Source: Pseudomonadota bacterium
Lineage (GTDB): Bacteria; Pseudomonadota; Alphaproteobacteria; Sphingomonadales; Sphingomonadaceae
Direction: 5' to 3'
NCBI GenBank assembly: GCA_023423775.1
Contig: JAFAEZ010000193.1
Span: forward strand, 1 to 11,803
DNA length: 11,803 nucleotides
Under the pieces are notes generated by a model, which made no database searches, was not told the DNA's origin, and saw nothing but the letters and a program-made list of their open reading frames with translations. Shown here one piece after another: positions 1 to 7,187 of this stretch. Each line of letters begins with the position of its first letter. Within the stretch, counting starts at the first letter, position 1. Made by a program: the position numbers and the translations under genes.

Positions 1-23
1 CCGGTACCTCCACCTCGGCTTGG

Positions 24-48
24 GGGGCGGGCCTGCGCCGGCCGCCCC
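24..48 (-). terminator. Candidate hairpin 3' of the FadB-like gene
   Basis: Positions 24-30 (GGGGCGG) pair with 42-48 (CCGCCCC), with a possible 2-bp extension across a bulge and a 6-nt loop. The hairpin lies about 8 nt beyond the stop codon of the FadB-like gene, on its downstream side. There is no T-run after it in the direction of transcription, so a classic intrinsic terminator is uncertain. It may act only as an mRNA 3' stabiliser or be a chance GC-rich pairing. Confidence 0.35.
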
Positions 49-56
49 GTCGAGCG

Positions 57-2114
57 TCAGCGGCTGATCTTCTCGCCCGCCTCGGCCTTGGAGACGAGCA
101 GGTTCGACAGCGTGAAGCCGTCGCCGAGCCGGTCCTGCTGGCGCTTCAGCCCCTCGACGATCTTGGCGAGGCCTTCGGTGTCCGCCCAGAACATCGGGCC
201 GCCGCGATAGACCGGCCAGCCATAGCCATAGACCCAGACGACATCGATGTCGGAGGCGCGCTGCGCCATCCCCTCCTCGAGGATCTTCGCGCCCTCGTTG
301 ACCATCGTGTAGAGCGTGCGCTCCACGATCTCCTGGTCGCTGATCTCGCGCGGCGTGATGCCGGCCTTGGCGCGGAAATCCTCGATGATCTCCTGGACCT
401 TGGGGCTCGGCGAGGGGCGGCGCTTGTCGTCATAATCGTAGAAGCCGGCGCCCTTCTTCTGGCCCCAGCGGTCGATCGCGCAGAGCGCGTCGCGGATATT
501 CTCGATGCGATTGGGATCGCGGTGCCAGCCGATGTCGACGCCGGCGAGGTCGGCCATCTGGAACGGGCCCATCGGCATGCCGAATTCGACATGGACGCGA
601 TCGACCTGCTCGGGAGTGGCGCCCTCGAGCAGCAATTGCTGCGCCTGCATCTGGCGCGGTATCAGCATGCGGTTGCCGATGAAGCCGTAGCAGACGCCGG
701 CCACGACCGCGACCTTGCGGATCTTCTTGGCGAGCTGCATCGCGGTGACGAGCACGTCCGGGGCGGTCTTGGCGCCCCGCACCACTTCGAGCAGCTTCAT
801 GATGTTGGCCGGCGAGAAGAAGTGAAGGCCGAGCACGTCCTGCGGCCGCGAGGTCGCCGCGGCAATCTCGTCGATGTTGAGATAGGAGGTGTTGGAGGCG
901 AGGATTGCGCCCGGCTTGGCGATCGCGTCGAGCTTGCCGAAGATGTCCTTCTTGACGTCCATGTTCTCGAACACGGCCTCGATGATGAGATCGCAGTCGG
1001 CGAGGTCCTCCATGTTCAGCGACGGCTTGAGCAGCCCCATCGCGCCCTCGACCTGTTCGGCGCTCATCTTGCCCTTGGCGGCACTCGCCTCGTAATTCTT
1101 GCGCATCACGCCGGTGCCGCGATCCAGCGCCTCCTGCGCCATCTCGACGATCGTCACCGGGATGCCGGCGCTGAGGAAATTCATCGAGATGCCGCCGCCC
1201 ATCGTGCCGGCCCCGATCACGCCGACGCGCTTGATGTCGCGCGGGCGCGTGTCCTCGGGCAGGCCCTCGATCTTCGAGGCCTTGCGTTCGGCGAAGAAGA
1301 AATATTGCTGGGCGCGGGCCTGGGTGCCGCTCATCAGCTCCATGAACAGGCGACGCTCGTCCTGGACGCCCTCGGCATAGGGCTTGGCGACCGCGGCCTC
1401 GACCGCCTTGATATTGGCCTCGGGCGCGTCGAAGCCCTTCATCTTGCGGGCATTGGCCTTGCGGAACTCGTCGAAGATGCCCGGATTGGCGCGCGCCTCG
1501 GCGAGCTTGTCGTCGCGCTCGCTGCTCCTCGGGATCGGGCGCACGGCCTTCACTTCATCGGCATAGGCGACCGCATGCTGCTCGAGATCGCCCTCGATCA
1601 GCCGGTCGACCAGGCCGAGATCGTGCGCTTCCTTGGCGCCGATCGGCGTGCCGCCGGTGGTCATCTCGAGCGCCTTGGCGACGCCGACCACGCGCGGCAG
1701 CCGCTGGGTTCCGCCGGCGCCAGGCAGCAGGCCGAGCTTCACTTCGGGCACACCGAGCTTCGCCGACGGCACGGCGACGCGATAGTGGCAGGCCAAGGCG
1801 ACCTCGAGCCCGCCGCCCAAAGCGGTGCCGTGGATGGCGGCGACGACCGGCTTGGTGCACGCCTCGATGCGGTCGACCACCATCGGCAGCATCGGCATCT
1901 GCATCGGCTTGCCGAATTCGGAAATGTCGGCGCCGGCGAAGAAGGTCTGGCCCTCGCAGCGGATTACGACTGCCTTCACCGCGTCATCGGCATCAGCCTC
2001 CTCGATCGCCTTGACCAGGCCCTCGCGCACCGCGTGGCCGAGCGCGTTGACCGGCGGATTGTTCGACGTGACGATCAGGATGCCGTCGTGGCGCTGGGTG
2101 GTGATGGGGCTCAT
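57..2114 (-). CDS. FadB/FadJ-like bifunctional enoyl-CoA hydratase / 3-hydroxyacyl-CoA dehydrogenase
   Basis: This 685-aa protein should catalyse two consecutive beta-oxidation steps in the cytoplasm: hydration of trans-2-enoyl-CoA, then NAD-dependent oxidation of L-3-hydroxyacyl-CoA. The N-terminal crotonase domain (about 1-190) has the oxyanion-hole region around FAGADI (59-64) and the two glutamates expected for hydratase activity, E104 in GGGLE and E124 in GVPEV. The NAD-binding Rossmann domain starts with GAGTMGGG (301-308). The dehydrogenase His-Glu dyad is H431 (LHFFSP) and E443, with the usual 12-residue spacing. The C-terminal part ends with the conserved YGYGWPVYRGGP stretch. Length is slightly below E. 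coli FadB (729 aa) and FadJ (714 aa). The ATG has a GGAG Shine-Dalgarno 7 nt upstream. No thiolase partner is adjacent. An operator-like palindrome 47 bp upstream suggests control by a MerR/LiuR-type regulator. FadB versus FadJ assignment is not resolved, so no symbol is given. Confidence 0.95.
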   Translation of the reverse strand: MSPITTQRHDGILIVTSNNPPVNALGHAVREGLVKAIEEADADDAVKAVVIRCEGQTFFAGADISEFGKPMQMPMLPMVVDRIEACTKPVVAAIHGTALGGGLEVALACHYRVAVPSAKLGVPEVKLGLLPGAGGTQRLPRVVGVAKALEMTTGGTPIGAKEAHDLGLVDRLIEGDLEQHAVAYADEVKAVRPIPRSSERDDKLAEARANPGIFDEFRKANARKMKGFDAPEANIKAVEAAVAKPYAEGVQDERRLFMELMSGTQARAQQYFFFAERKASKIEGLPEDTRPRDIKRVGVIGAGTMGGGISMNFLSAGIPVTIVEMAQEALDRGTGVMRKNYEASAAKGKMSAEQVEGAMGLLKPSLNMEDLADCDLIIEAVFENMDVKKDIFGKLDAIAKPGAILASNTSYLNIDEIAAATSRPQDVLGLHFFSPANIMKLLEVVRGAKTAPDVLVTAMQLAKKIRKVAVVAGVCYGFIGNRMLIPRQMQAQQLLLEGATPEQVDRVHVEFGMPMGPFQMADLAGVDIGWHRDPNRIENIRDALCAIDRWGQKKGAGFYDYDDKRRPSPSPKVQEIIEDFRAKAGITPREISDQEIVERTLYTMVNEGAKILEEGMAQRASDIDVVWVYGYGWPVYRGGPMFWADTEGLAKIVEGLKRQQDRLGDGFTLSNLLVSKAEAGEKISR

Positions 2115-2160
2115 GCGGTGACTCCGTGGGCGAAAGCGGGAGGGAGCGGATTGCCGCCTC

Positions 2161-2176
2161 TTTACGTAAACGTCAA
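2161..2176 (-). promoter_or_regulatory. Operator-like palindrome (MerR/LiuR-type) upstream of the FadB-like gene
   Basis: Read on the minus strand this is TTGACGTTTACGTAAA: half-site TTGACGT, 2-bp centre, ACGTAAA. It differs from a perfect inverted repeat at one symmetric position. It lies 47 bp upstream of the ATG at 2114. A close relative, TTGACGTAAGCGTAAA, occurs at 9364-9379 upstream of the acyl-CoA dehydrogenase pair. The shape resembles operators described for MerR-family LiuR regulators of branched-chain amino acid and acyl-CoA catabolism; that match is from memory and was not searched. The embedded TTGACG could serve as a -35 element. Confidence 0.6.
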
Positions 2177-2235
2177 CTGGTCCGGGCTCAACCCTTTCGC
2201 AACCGGGGCGGGGTTATGGCGGTGGCTTTCCGGCC

Positions 2236-2250
2236 GGGAAGGCAGCCATA
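2236..2250 (+). promoter_or_regulatory. Shine-Dalgarno followed by an ATA codon, possible true start of the sulfatase
   Basis: GGGAAGG (2236-2242) is a good Shine-Dalgarno sequence. It is followed 5 nt later by ATA (2248-2250), which is in frame with the sulfatase and would give the N-terminus M-K-T-I-R-T-L-W. No ATG, GTG or TTG exists in this frame between the upstream stop at 2167-2169 and the TTG at 2266, which has no recognisable Shine-Dalgarno. The site lies beside a near-palindrome TTTCCGGCCGGGAA (2227-2240). Use of AUA as an initiator is inferred, not shown. Confidence 0.45.
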
Positions 2251-2265
2251 AAGACGATCCGAACC

Positions 2266-4191
2266 TTGTGGGCGCCCCTCGCCGCCTTCGCCGCGACGCT
2301 GGCGCTCGAGCTGGCGCTGGTCGAGCGCAAATATGGGCTGTTCGGCGGCGGGTTCGGCGCGTCCAACGTGATCGACCGGCCCGGCGAATGGACGTTGTTC
2401 GCGGTCGCGCTCGCGCTGGCACAAGGGCTACTGATCGGCGGCTTCTATCTGCTGGTGCGCACGCTGCACGGCCCCCGGCGGGACAGGCCGCTGTTCCAGC
2501 TCAATTTCCTGTTCTTCACCGCTGTGCTCAGCATCCTGCTGCTGACCGTCAAATATGAGGTGCTGAGTTATTTCAGCGATGCGATCGGCTTTCAGCTGAT
2601 CCGCAATCTGGGCGGCGGCAGCCTGTTCGACGCGCTGCTGTTCGTGCTCGACGAAGCCGGTCTGCTCGCGGCCGCGGCGCTGGGGGCAGGGGCGCTCTAT
2701 TGGATCTGCCTGCGGCTGGTGCGGCGCTACGGACCGGCGCGGATCGCGCCGTCGGGACTGCGCTGGCGGCACCTGCTGTGGCTGGCGCTGCCGCTGCCGC
2801 TCGTGGCGCTGGCCGCCAACCGCGAGCCCGACGTGCGCTACGGGCTCACCCGCTTCAACGCCTTCGCGCTCGCCAATGCCGCGCTCGCGCAGGCAAGCGA
2901 TTTCGATCGCGACGGCTTCAGCTGGTTCACCGCCCAGGCCGACGCCCACCCGCTCGACGCGGCGCGCCACCCATTCGCGCTCGACATACCCAATAACGGC
3001 ATCGACGAGGACGGGCTCGGCGGCGATTTCCGGTTCGACGGCGTCGTGCCGGCGCCGCTGGCGCCGCACTTCCCGGCGCGACCCAAGCATCTGGTGCTGA
3101 TCGTTCTGGAGAGCGTTCGCGGCGATGCGCTCGGGAGGCGGGTGGACGGGCGCGAGGTGACGCCGAACCTCAATGCGCTGGCGCGGCAGGGGACGGCTTT
3201 TCCGGAAGCCTATAGCCATGTCGGCTTCACGACGGCGTCGCTCAAGAGCCTGTTCGGTGGCGCGCTCGATCCGGCGCCGGGCGACCCTTCGCTGTTCCGG
3301 GACTTGAAGGCGGCCGGCTACCGGATCGGCGTCTATTCGGGGCAGCCCGAGAGTTTCGGCGACATTGCGGCGGTGGTCGGCATGAAGGAGAGCGCCGATG
3401 TCTTCGTCGATGCCGAGACGCTGAAGGACGAGCGCGCCTTCGGTTTCGCGGCGAAGGGATCGCTGCTGGTCGACGGCCGCAAATTGCTGCGCGAATTCGA
3501 CCGTTCCCACGGCAAGGCGGCGGATTGGGCGCGGCCCAATTTCGTCTATTTCAACTTCCAGGAAGCGCACTTCCCGTACAGCCACCGGGAGACGCCGCGG
3601 CTGCTGCCGGGGGAGCCGATCGCCCGCGCGGACATCAACCTCGCCAACAAGGACAAGGTGGCGCGCACCTATTGGAACGCCGTCGCCTATGACGACTGGC
3701 TGGTGGGGCAGGTGATAGCGCGGCTGAAGCGGCTCGGCGTCTGGGAGGACAGCGTGCTTGCGGTCACCGCCGATCATGGCGAGTCGCTGTTCGACGACGC
3801 CTTTCTCGGCCACGGCCATGTCATCAACCGCCAGCAAACGCAGATCCCGTTGGTGCTGAGCGTGGCGGGCGTCGCCGCGGGCCGGCCGGTGGGCCTCGCC
3901 GATTTCCGCGGTATCCTGCTGCGCGCGGCGGGGGCGCTAGGCGTGGCCGACGGGCCGGCGCGGCCGGTCTTCCAGCATATCGGCGGGCTCGACTGGCCGA
4001 CCGCGATCGGCATGGTTGAGCAAAGCGGCGTGTGGACGGTGATGCAGACCGAGACCGAACTGGTCCGGTTCAGCGAGACGGAACGCTCGGCGCGCTATGC
4101 GGATCTGGCCGGGCCGGAAAAGGCGCGCGCCGACCGCCTGATCGACGAATGGGCGCGCCAGCGCTGGCTTGCCCATCTCGCGCGGCGATAA
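2266..4191 (+). CDS. Inner-membrane sulfatase / LTA synthase-like hydrolase or transferase (alkaline phosphatase superfamily)
   Basis: The 641-aa protein has about five hydrophobic segments near residues 2-20, 42-66, 78-97, 123-152 and 167-184, then a large sulfatase-fold domain expected on the periplasmic side. This layout matches LtaS/OpgB/EptA-type enzymes that move or cleave phospho- or sulfo-groups on envelope glycans or lipids. Visible motifs are LIVLESVRGD with putative metal ligand E282, TPNLNAL, the nucleophile region FTTAS (T322/T323), TADHGES (D503, H504) and GHGH (H516, H518). The Cys/Ser-x-Pro-x-Arg motif of true sulfatases is absent, so a Thr nucleophile of the LtaS/EptA kind is more likely. 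Residues 212-255 carry a DFDRDG and NNGIDEDG stretch that looks like a cysteine-less MopE-type metal-binding motif. The start is uncertain: TTG at 2266 is the only standard in-frame initiator, but ATA at 2248 has a better Shine-Dalgarno and gives a positively charged N-terminus. The gene is divergent from the FadB-like gene and convergent with the SDR operon. The substrate is unknown. Confidence 0.85.
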   Translation: MWAPLAAFAATLALELALVERKYGLFGGGFGASNVIDRPGEWTLFAVALALAQGLLIGGFYLLVRTLHGPRRDRPLFQLNFLFFTAVLSILLLTVKYEVLSYFSDAIGFQLIRNLGGGSLFDALLFVLDEAGLLAAAALGAGALYWICLRLVRRYGPARIAPSGLRWRHLLWLALPLPLVALAANREPDVRYGLTRFNAFALANAALAQASDFDRDGFSWFTAQADAHPLDAARHPFALDIPNNGIDEDGLGGDFRFDGVVPAPLAPHFPARPKHLVLIVLESVRGDALGRRVDGREVTPNLNALARQGTAFPEAYSHVGFTTASLKSLFGGALDPAPGDPSLFRDLKAAGYRIGVYSGQPESFGDIAAVVGMKESADVFVDAETLKDERAFGFAAKGSLLVDGRKLLREFDRSHGKAADWARPNFVYFNFQEAHFPYSHRETPRLLPGEPIARADINLANKDKVARTYWNAVAYDDWLVGQVIARLKRLGVWEDSVLAVTADHGESLFDDAFLGHGHVINRQQTQIPLVLSVAGVAAGRPVGLADFRGILLRAAGALGVADGPARPVFQHIGGLDWPTAIGMVEQSGVWTVMQTETELVRFSETERSARYADLAGPEKARADRLIDEWARQRWLAHLARR

Positions 4192-4200
4192 GCATGCTGT

Positions 4201-4220
4201 TCCCCGGCTTTCGCCGGGGA
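4201..4220. repeat. REP-like hairpin between convergent genes, possible bidirectional terminator
   Basis: TCCCCGGC-TTTC-GCCGGGGA is a perfect 8-bp stem with a 4-nt loop. It sits in the 33-bp gap between the stops of the sulfatase (plus) and the SDR (minus). The 18-nt core CCCCGGC-N4-GCCGGGG recurs at 10625-10642 and 11779-11796. There is no T-run on either strand, so it fits a REP-like intergenic element that may stabilise or end both transcripts better than a classic intrinsic terminator. Confidence 0.65.
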
Positions 4221-4224
4221 GCAG

Positions 4225-5013
4225 TCAGAGCGCGGTGCGGCCGTAGACCTGCATATTGTAGGGCAAAGATGAGGACAGGCCGCCGTCGGCGACGAGGGCG
4301 TGGCCGTTGACGTAGCTCGACTCCTCGGAGGCGAGGAACAGGGCGACCGCGGCGATCTCCTCGGGAGCGCCGCCGCGCTTCAGCGGGTTGAGATGGCCGA
4401 GCTTGTCCTCATGGCCGCGCTCGCGCGCGCGCTCGTAGATCGGTTGGGTCATGCCGGTCTCGATCAGGCCGGGGCAGATGGCATTGACGCGCACGCCCGA
4501 GCCGGTGAGCTGCTGCGCCGCCGTCTTGACCAGGCTGATCACGCCGGCTTTGGACGCCGAATAGGCCGGGCTGCCGGCCCCCGAGCGAAGCCCGGCGACG
4601 CTCGCGGTGCAGATGATCGAGCCGCCGCCGCGCAGCTTGATTAGGGGCGCGGCATGGCGGATCGCCAGCGCCGGGCCGATCAGATTGACGCGCAGGATCT
4701 CCGCCCAGTCGTCCGGCGTCTGCTCGAACAGGCTGGCGAGGCCGCCCGAGATGCCGGCATTGGCGAAGACGATGTCGAGCCCGCCGAAGCGCGCCGCGGC
4801 GCTGCGCACGAGATGGGCGACGTCCTCGTCCGAACCGGCGTCGCCGCGAACCGGCACCGCGGCCGGGCCGATCATGGCGGCCGTCTCGTCGACGCTTTCA
4901 TTGATGTCAGACACGACCAGGAAGGCGCCCTCGCGCGCGAAAGCCTGGGCGGTGGCGCGGCCGATGCCAGAGCCGGCGCCGGTGACGATCGCGATCTTGC
5001 CTTCGAGCTTCAC
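4225..5013 (-). CDS. Classical SDR family NAD-type oxidoreductase (third gene of ACAD-SDR-SDR operon)
   Basis: This 262-aa classical short-chain dehydrogenase/reductase should oxidise or reduce a secondary alcohol/ketone in the cytoplasm. It has TGAGSGIG (11-18) for the dinucleotide, D36 at the end of beta-2 (which favours NAD over NADP), NAG (85-87), and the catalytic set N110, S138, Y151 and K155. A PGLIETGM stretch follows, and a GG near the C-terminus. The start chosen is GTG at 5013-5011. It overlaps the TGA stop of the preceding SDR as GTGA, puts TGAGSGIG at the usual distance from the N-terminus, and implies translational coupling. The frame is open further upstream, but that stretch overlaps the previous gene in another frame and does not look like SDR sequence. 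This is the last gene of the minus-strand operon and ends just before the hairpin at 4201-4220. The substrate is unknown. Confidence 0.93.
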   Translation of the reverse strand: MKLEGKIAIVTGAGSGIGRATAQAFAREGAFLVVSDINESVDETAAMIGPAAVPVRGDAGSDEDVAHLVRSAAARFGGLDIVFANAGISGGLASLFEQTPDDWAEILRVNLIGPALAIRHAAPLIKLRGGGSIICTASVAGLRSGAGSPAYSASKAGVISLVKTAAQQLTGSGVRVNAICPGLIETGMTQPIYERARERGHEDKLGHLNPLKRGGAPEEIAAVALFLASEESSYVNGHALVADGGLSSSLPYNMQVYGRTAL

Positions 5014-5786
5014 AACCCCACTCCCGTGGTCGAGCCGCCGTCGACGACGATCGCCTGGCCGGTGACGAAGGTCGAGGCGGGCGAAGCGAGGAAGACGGCG
5101 GCGCCGGCGATTTCGTGCGGCTCGCCGATCCGCTGCAGCGGCGTGTGGGCGGTGACGGCCTTGAGCGTCTCGGGATTCTCCCACAGCGCCTTGGCGAAGT
5201 CGGTGCGGATCAGGCCCGGCGCGATGCAATTGACGCGAACCTGGTGCGGGCCGAATTCGGCGGCGAGGTTGCGGGCGAGCTGGAAGTCGGCCGCCTTGGA
5301 GACATTGTAGGCTCCGATCACGGTGGAGGCCTTGAGGCCGCCGATCGACGAGACGATGATGATCGAGCCTTCGCGGCGCTCGATCATCTCGGGCGCGACC
5401 ATCTGCACGAGCCAGTGGTTGGCGAGGACATTGTTCTCCAGGATCTTGCGGAACTGGTCGTCGCTGATCCCGCCCATCGGCCCATAATAGGGGTTGGACG
5501 CGGCGTTGCAGACGAGGATGTCGATCCGGCCCAATTGCCGGCGCGTCTCGTCCACGAGGCGCTGGAGCTCGTCCTTGGACGAGATGTTGGCGGGGACGAC
5601 GATCGCGGTGCCGGCGCCGTGCCGCGCGTTGATCGCGTCGGCGGCCTCGGCGCAGGCCTCGGCCTTGCGACTGGAAATGACGACCTTGGCGCCCTGATCG
5701 GCCATCGCCTCGGCAATCGCCCTGCCGATACCGCGCGACGAGCCGGTGATCACCGCGACCTTACCGGTCAGATCGAACAAATTCAT
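5010..5786 (-). CDS. Classical SDR, DHRS4-like, probably NADP-dependent carbonyl reductase
   Basis: This 258-aa short-chain dehydrogenase/reductase has TGSSRGIG (14-21), S39-R40-K41 after beta-2 (basic residues that favour NADP), N119, S147, Y160 and K164. The usual NAG is replaced by NAA in CNAASNPYYG (93-102). This NAAxNPxxG form is typical of the DHRS4/DHRS2-like group of ketone and retinal reductases. The ATG at 5786 has an AGGAG 7 nt upstream, inside the 13-bp gap after the acyl-CoA dehydrogenase stop. Its own stop overlaps the next SDR's GTG start. Together with its partner it could interconvert a hydroxy and keto form of an acyl-CoA or side-chain intermediate with separate cofactor pools. 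That role is inference. Confidence 0.93.
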   Translation of the reverse strand: MNLFDLTGKVAVITGSSRGIGRAIAEAMADQGAKVVISSRKAEACAEAADAINARHGAGTAIVVPANISSKDELQRLVDETRRQLGRIDILVCNAASNPYYGPMGGISDDQFRKILENNVLANHWLVQMVAPEMIERREGSIIIVSSIGGLKASTVIGAYNVSKAADFQLARNLAAEFGPHQVRVNCIAPGLIRTDFAKALWENPETLKAVTAHTPLQRIGEPHEIAGAAVFLASPASTFVTGQAIVVDGGSTTGVGL

Positions 5787-5799
5787 TCAGGTCTCCTGG

Positions 5800-7044
5800 T
5801 TACGCTTCGGACGAATATTTGCCGAACTCGATCCGTGCGATCGCGCGGTTGTGGACTTCGTCGGGGCCATCGGCGAGGCGCAGGGTGCGGATCCCCGCCC
5901 AGCTCGCCGCGAGGCCGAAATCCTGGCTGACGCCCGCGCCGCCATGGGCCTGGACGGCATCGTCGATGATCCGCAGCGCCATGTTGGGCGCCTGGACCTT
6001 GATCATCGCGATCTCGGCCTGCGCGGCCTTGTTGCCGGCTCTATCCATCATGTCGGCGGCCTTGAGGCAGAGCAGGCGCGACATTTCGATGTCGATGCGG
6101 GCACGGGCGACGCGCTCTTCCCAGACGCTGTGCTCCATCAGCTTCTTGCCGAAGGCGACGCGGCTCTGCAGCCGGCGCGCCATCGCCTCGAGCGCTGCCT
6201 CGGCGGCGCCGATCGTGCGCATGCAATGGTGGATGCGGCCGGGGCCGAGCCGGCCCTGCGCGATCTCGAAGCCGCGGCCCTCGCCGAGCAGCATGTTCGA
6301 CGCGGGGATGCGCACGTCCTTGAGCTCGATCTCCATGTGGCCGTGCGGAGCGTCGTCATAGCCGTAGACGGTGAGCGCGCGCTCGACCGTGACCCCCGGC
6401 GCGTCGAGCGGCATCAGCACCATCGACTGCTGCTGGTGGCGGGGATTGTCGGGATTGGTCTTGCCCATCACGATCGCAACCTTGCAGCGCGGGTCGCCAG
6501 CGCCCGAGGACCACCATTTGCGGCCGTTCAGCACGTAGGAATCGCCGTCGCGGCGGATCTCGCACTGGATGTTGGTCGCGTCGGACGAGGCGACGGCCGG
6601 CTCGGTCATCAGGAAGGCGGAGCGGATCTCGCCGTTCATCAGCGGCCGCAGCCACTGCTCCTTCTGCTCGCGCGTGCCGTAGCGGTGCAGAACCTCCATA
6701 TTGCCGGTGTCGGGCGCCGAGCAGTTGAAGACCTCGCTCGCCCAGGCGATGCGCCCCATCTCCTCGGCGCACAGCGCATATTCGAGGTTGGTGAGCTGGG
6801 TTCCCTCGAACGCGAAGCTGTCGTCGACATGCGGCAGCGCCGGCGCTGGCGGCATGAACAGGTTCCAGAGGCCCGCTTCCTTCGCGAGCGGCTTCAGCTC
6901 TTCGATGACCGGGATCGGCTGCCAGCGATCGCCCTCGGCAAGCTGGCTTTTATAGTCGCCGATCCGGGGACGGATGTGAGTCTCGACGAATGCGCGCACC
7001 CTGTCGCGGTAGAAAGCCTCGCGTTCCGTAAGGGTAAAGTCCAT
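5800..7044 (-). CDS. ACAD10/11-type acyl-CoA dehydrogenase (FAD)
   Basis: This 414-aa flavoprotein should introduce an alpha,beta double bond into an acyl-CoA, passing electrons to an electron-transfer flavoprotein. It has the signature MTEPAVASSDATN (146-158) in place of the more common TEPxAGSD, and GRKWWSSGAGDPRC, both typical of the ACAD10/ACAD11 C-terminal domain. It also has RVAFGKKLMEHS, AHGGAGVSQD and the C-terminal LADGPDEVH. In the last motif D392 aligns with the catalytic Glu of MCAD-type enzymes, an Asp substitution usual for this subfamily. The ATG has a GAGGAAAG about 9-10 nt upstream. It is the first gene of a three-gene operon, 13 bp ahead of the DHRS4-like SDR. No phosphotransferase (kinase) gene, a frequent neighbour of ACAD11-type genes, is seen here. 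Chain length and substrate are not known. Confidence 0.95.
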   Translation of the reverse strand: MDFTLTEREAFYRDRVRAFVETHIRPRIGDYKSQLAEGDRWQPIPVIEELKPLAKEAGLWNLFMPPAPALPHVDDSFAFEGTQLTNLEYALCAEEMGRIAWASEVFNCSAPDTGNMEVLHRYGTREQKEQWLRPLMNGEIRSAFLMTEPAVASSDATNIQCEIRRDGDSYVLNGRKWWSSGAGDPRCKVAIVMGKTNPDNPRHQQQSMVLMPLDAPGVTVERALTVYGYDDAPHGHMEIELKDVRIPASNMLLGEGRGFEIAQGRLGPGRIHHCMRTIGAAEAALEAMARRLQSRVAFGKKLMEHSVWEERVARARIDIEMSRLLCLKAADMMDRAGNKAAQAEIAMIKVQAPNMALRIIDDAVQAHGGAGVSQDFGLAASWAGIRTLRLADGPDEVHNRAIARIEFGKYSSEA

Positions 7045-7187
7045 CGCGCCGTCTTTCCTCTCTTTTTCGAGGCCCCAACCTGTCAGAAACGGGACTTTGG
7101 CGCCATAGGCCGCAGGACCTCGACGCCCTTGCGCGCGCTATGCAAGCAAGGGCATGCTGGGCTGCGCCTTTCGGGAGACGAGTGTCG
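7045..7187. other. Divergent intergenic region between the ACAD operon and the lipoprotein gene
   Basis: These 143 bp must hold the promoters of the minus-strand ACAD-SDR-SDR operon and the plus-strand lipoprotein/monooxygenase pair. I see no copy of the TTGACGT-type operator found at 2161 and 9364, and no convincing -35/-10 pair on either strand. An in-frame ATG at 7140 could extend the lipoprotein by 16 residues, but it would put a polar stretch before the signal peptide, so this DNA is treated as non-coding. Confidence 0.4.

Noticed and set aside
951..960. Partial TTGACGT matches inside coding sequence (near 955, 4306 and 5227)
   Set aside because: They lack the mirrored CGTMAA half-site and lie inside genes, so they are not counted as operators.
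2201..2215. Short symmetry AACC...GGTT in the FadB-sulfatase intergenic region
   Set aside because: Only four base pairs are symmetric around a G-rich centre, which is expected by chance; no second copy was found.
522..2558. A 678-codon open frame on the plus strand opposite the FadB-like gene
   Set aside because: It is antisense to a gene with full motif support, runs past that gene into the sulfatase in a different frame, and its translation is low-complexity (rich in Arg, His, Asp, Leu, Gly) with no recognisable domain. It is a high-GC shadow frame.
2428..3837. A 469-codon open frame on the minus strand inside the sulfatase gene
   Set aside because: It is fully antisense to the sulfatase, which has intact membrane segments and catalytic motifs. 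The translation is Arg/Gln/Glu-rich and without domain features.
5013..5229. N-terminal extension of the minus-strand SDR to 5229
   Set aside because: The extension overlaps the preceding SDR in another frame and does not look like SDR sequence. GTG at 5013 places the TGxxxGIG motif normally and gives a GTGA overlap.
7140..7187. Upstream ATG for the lipoprotein at 7140
   Set aside because: It would bury the signal peptide and lipobox behind 16 extra residues; the ATG at 7188 gives a standard lipoprotein start.
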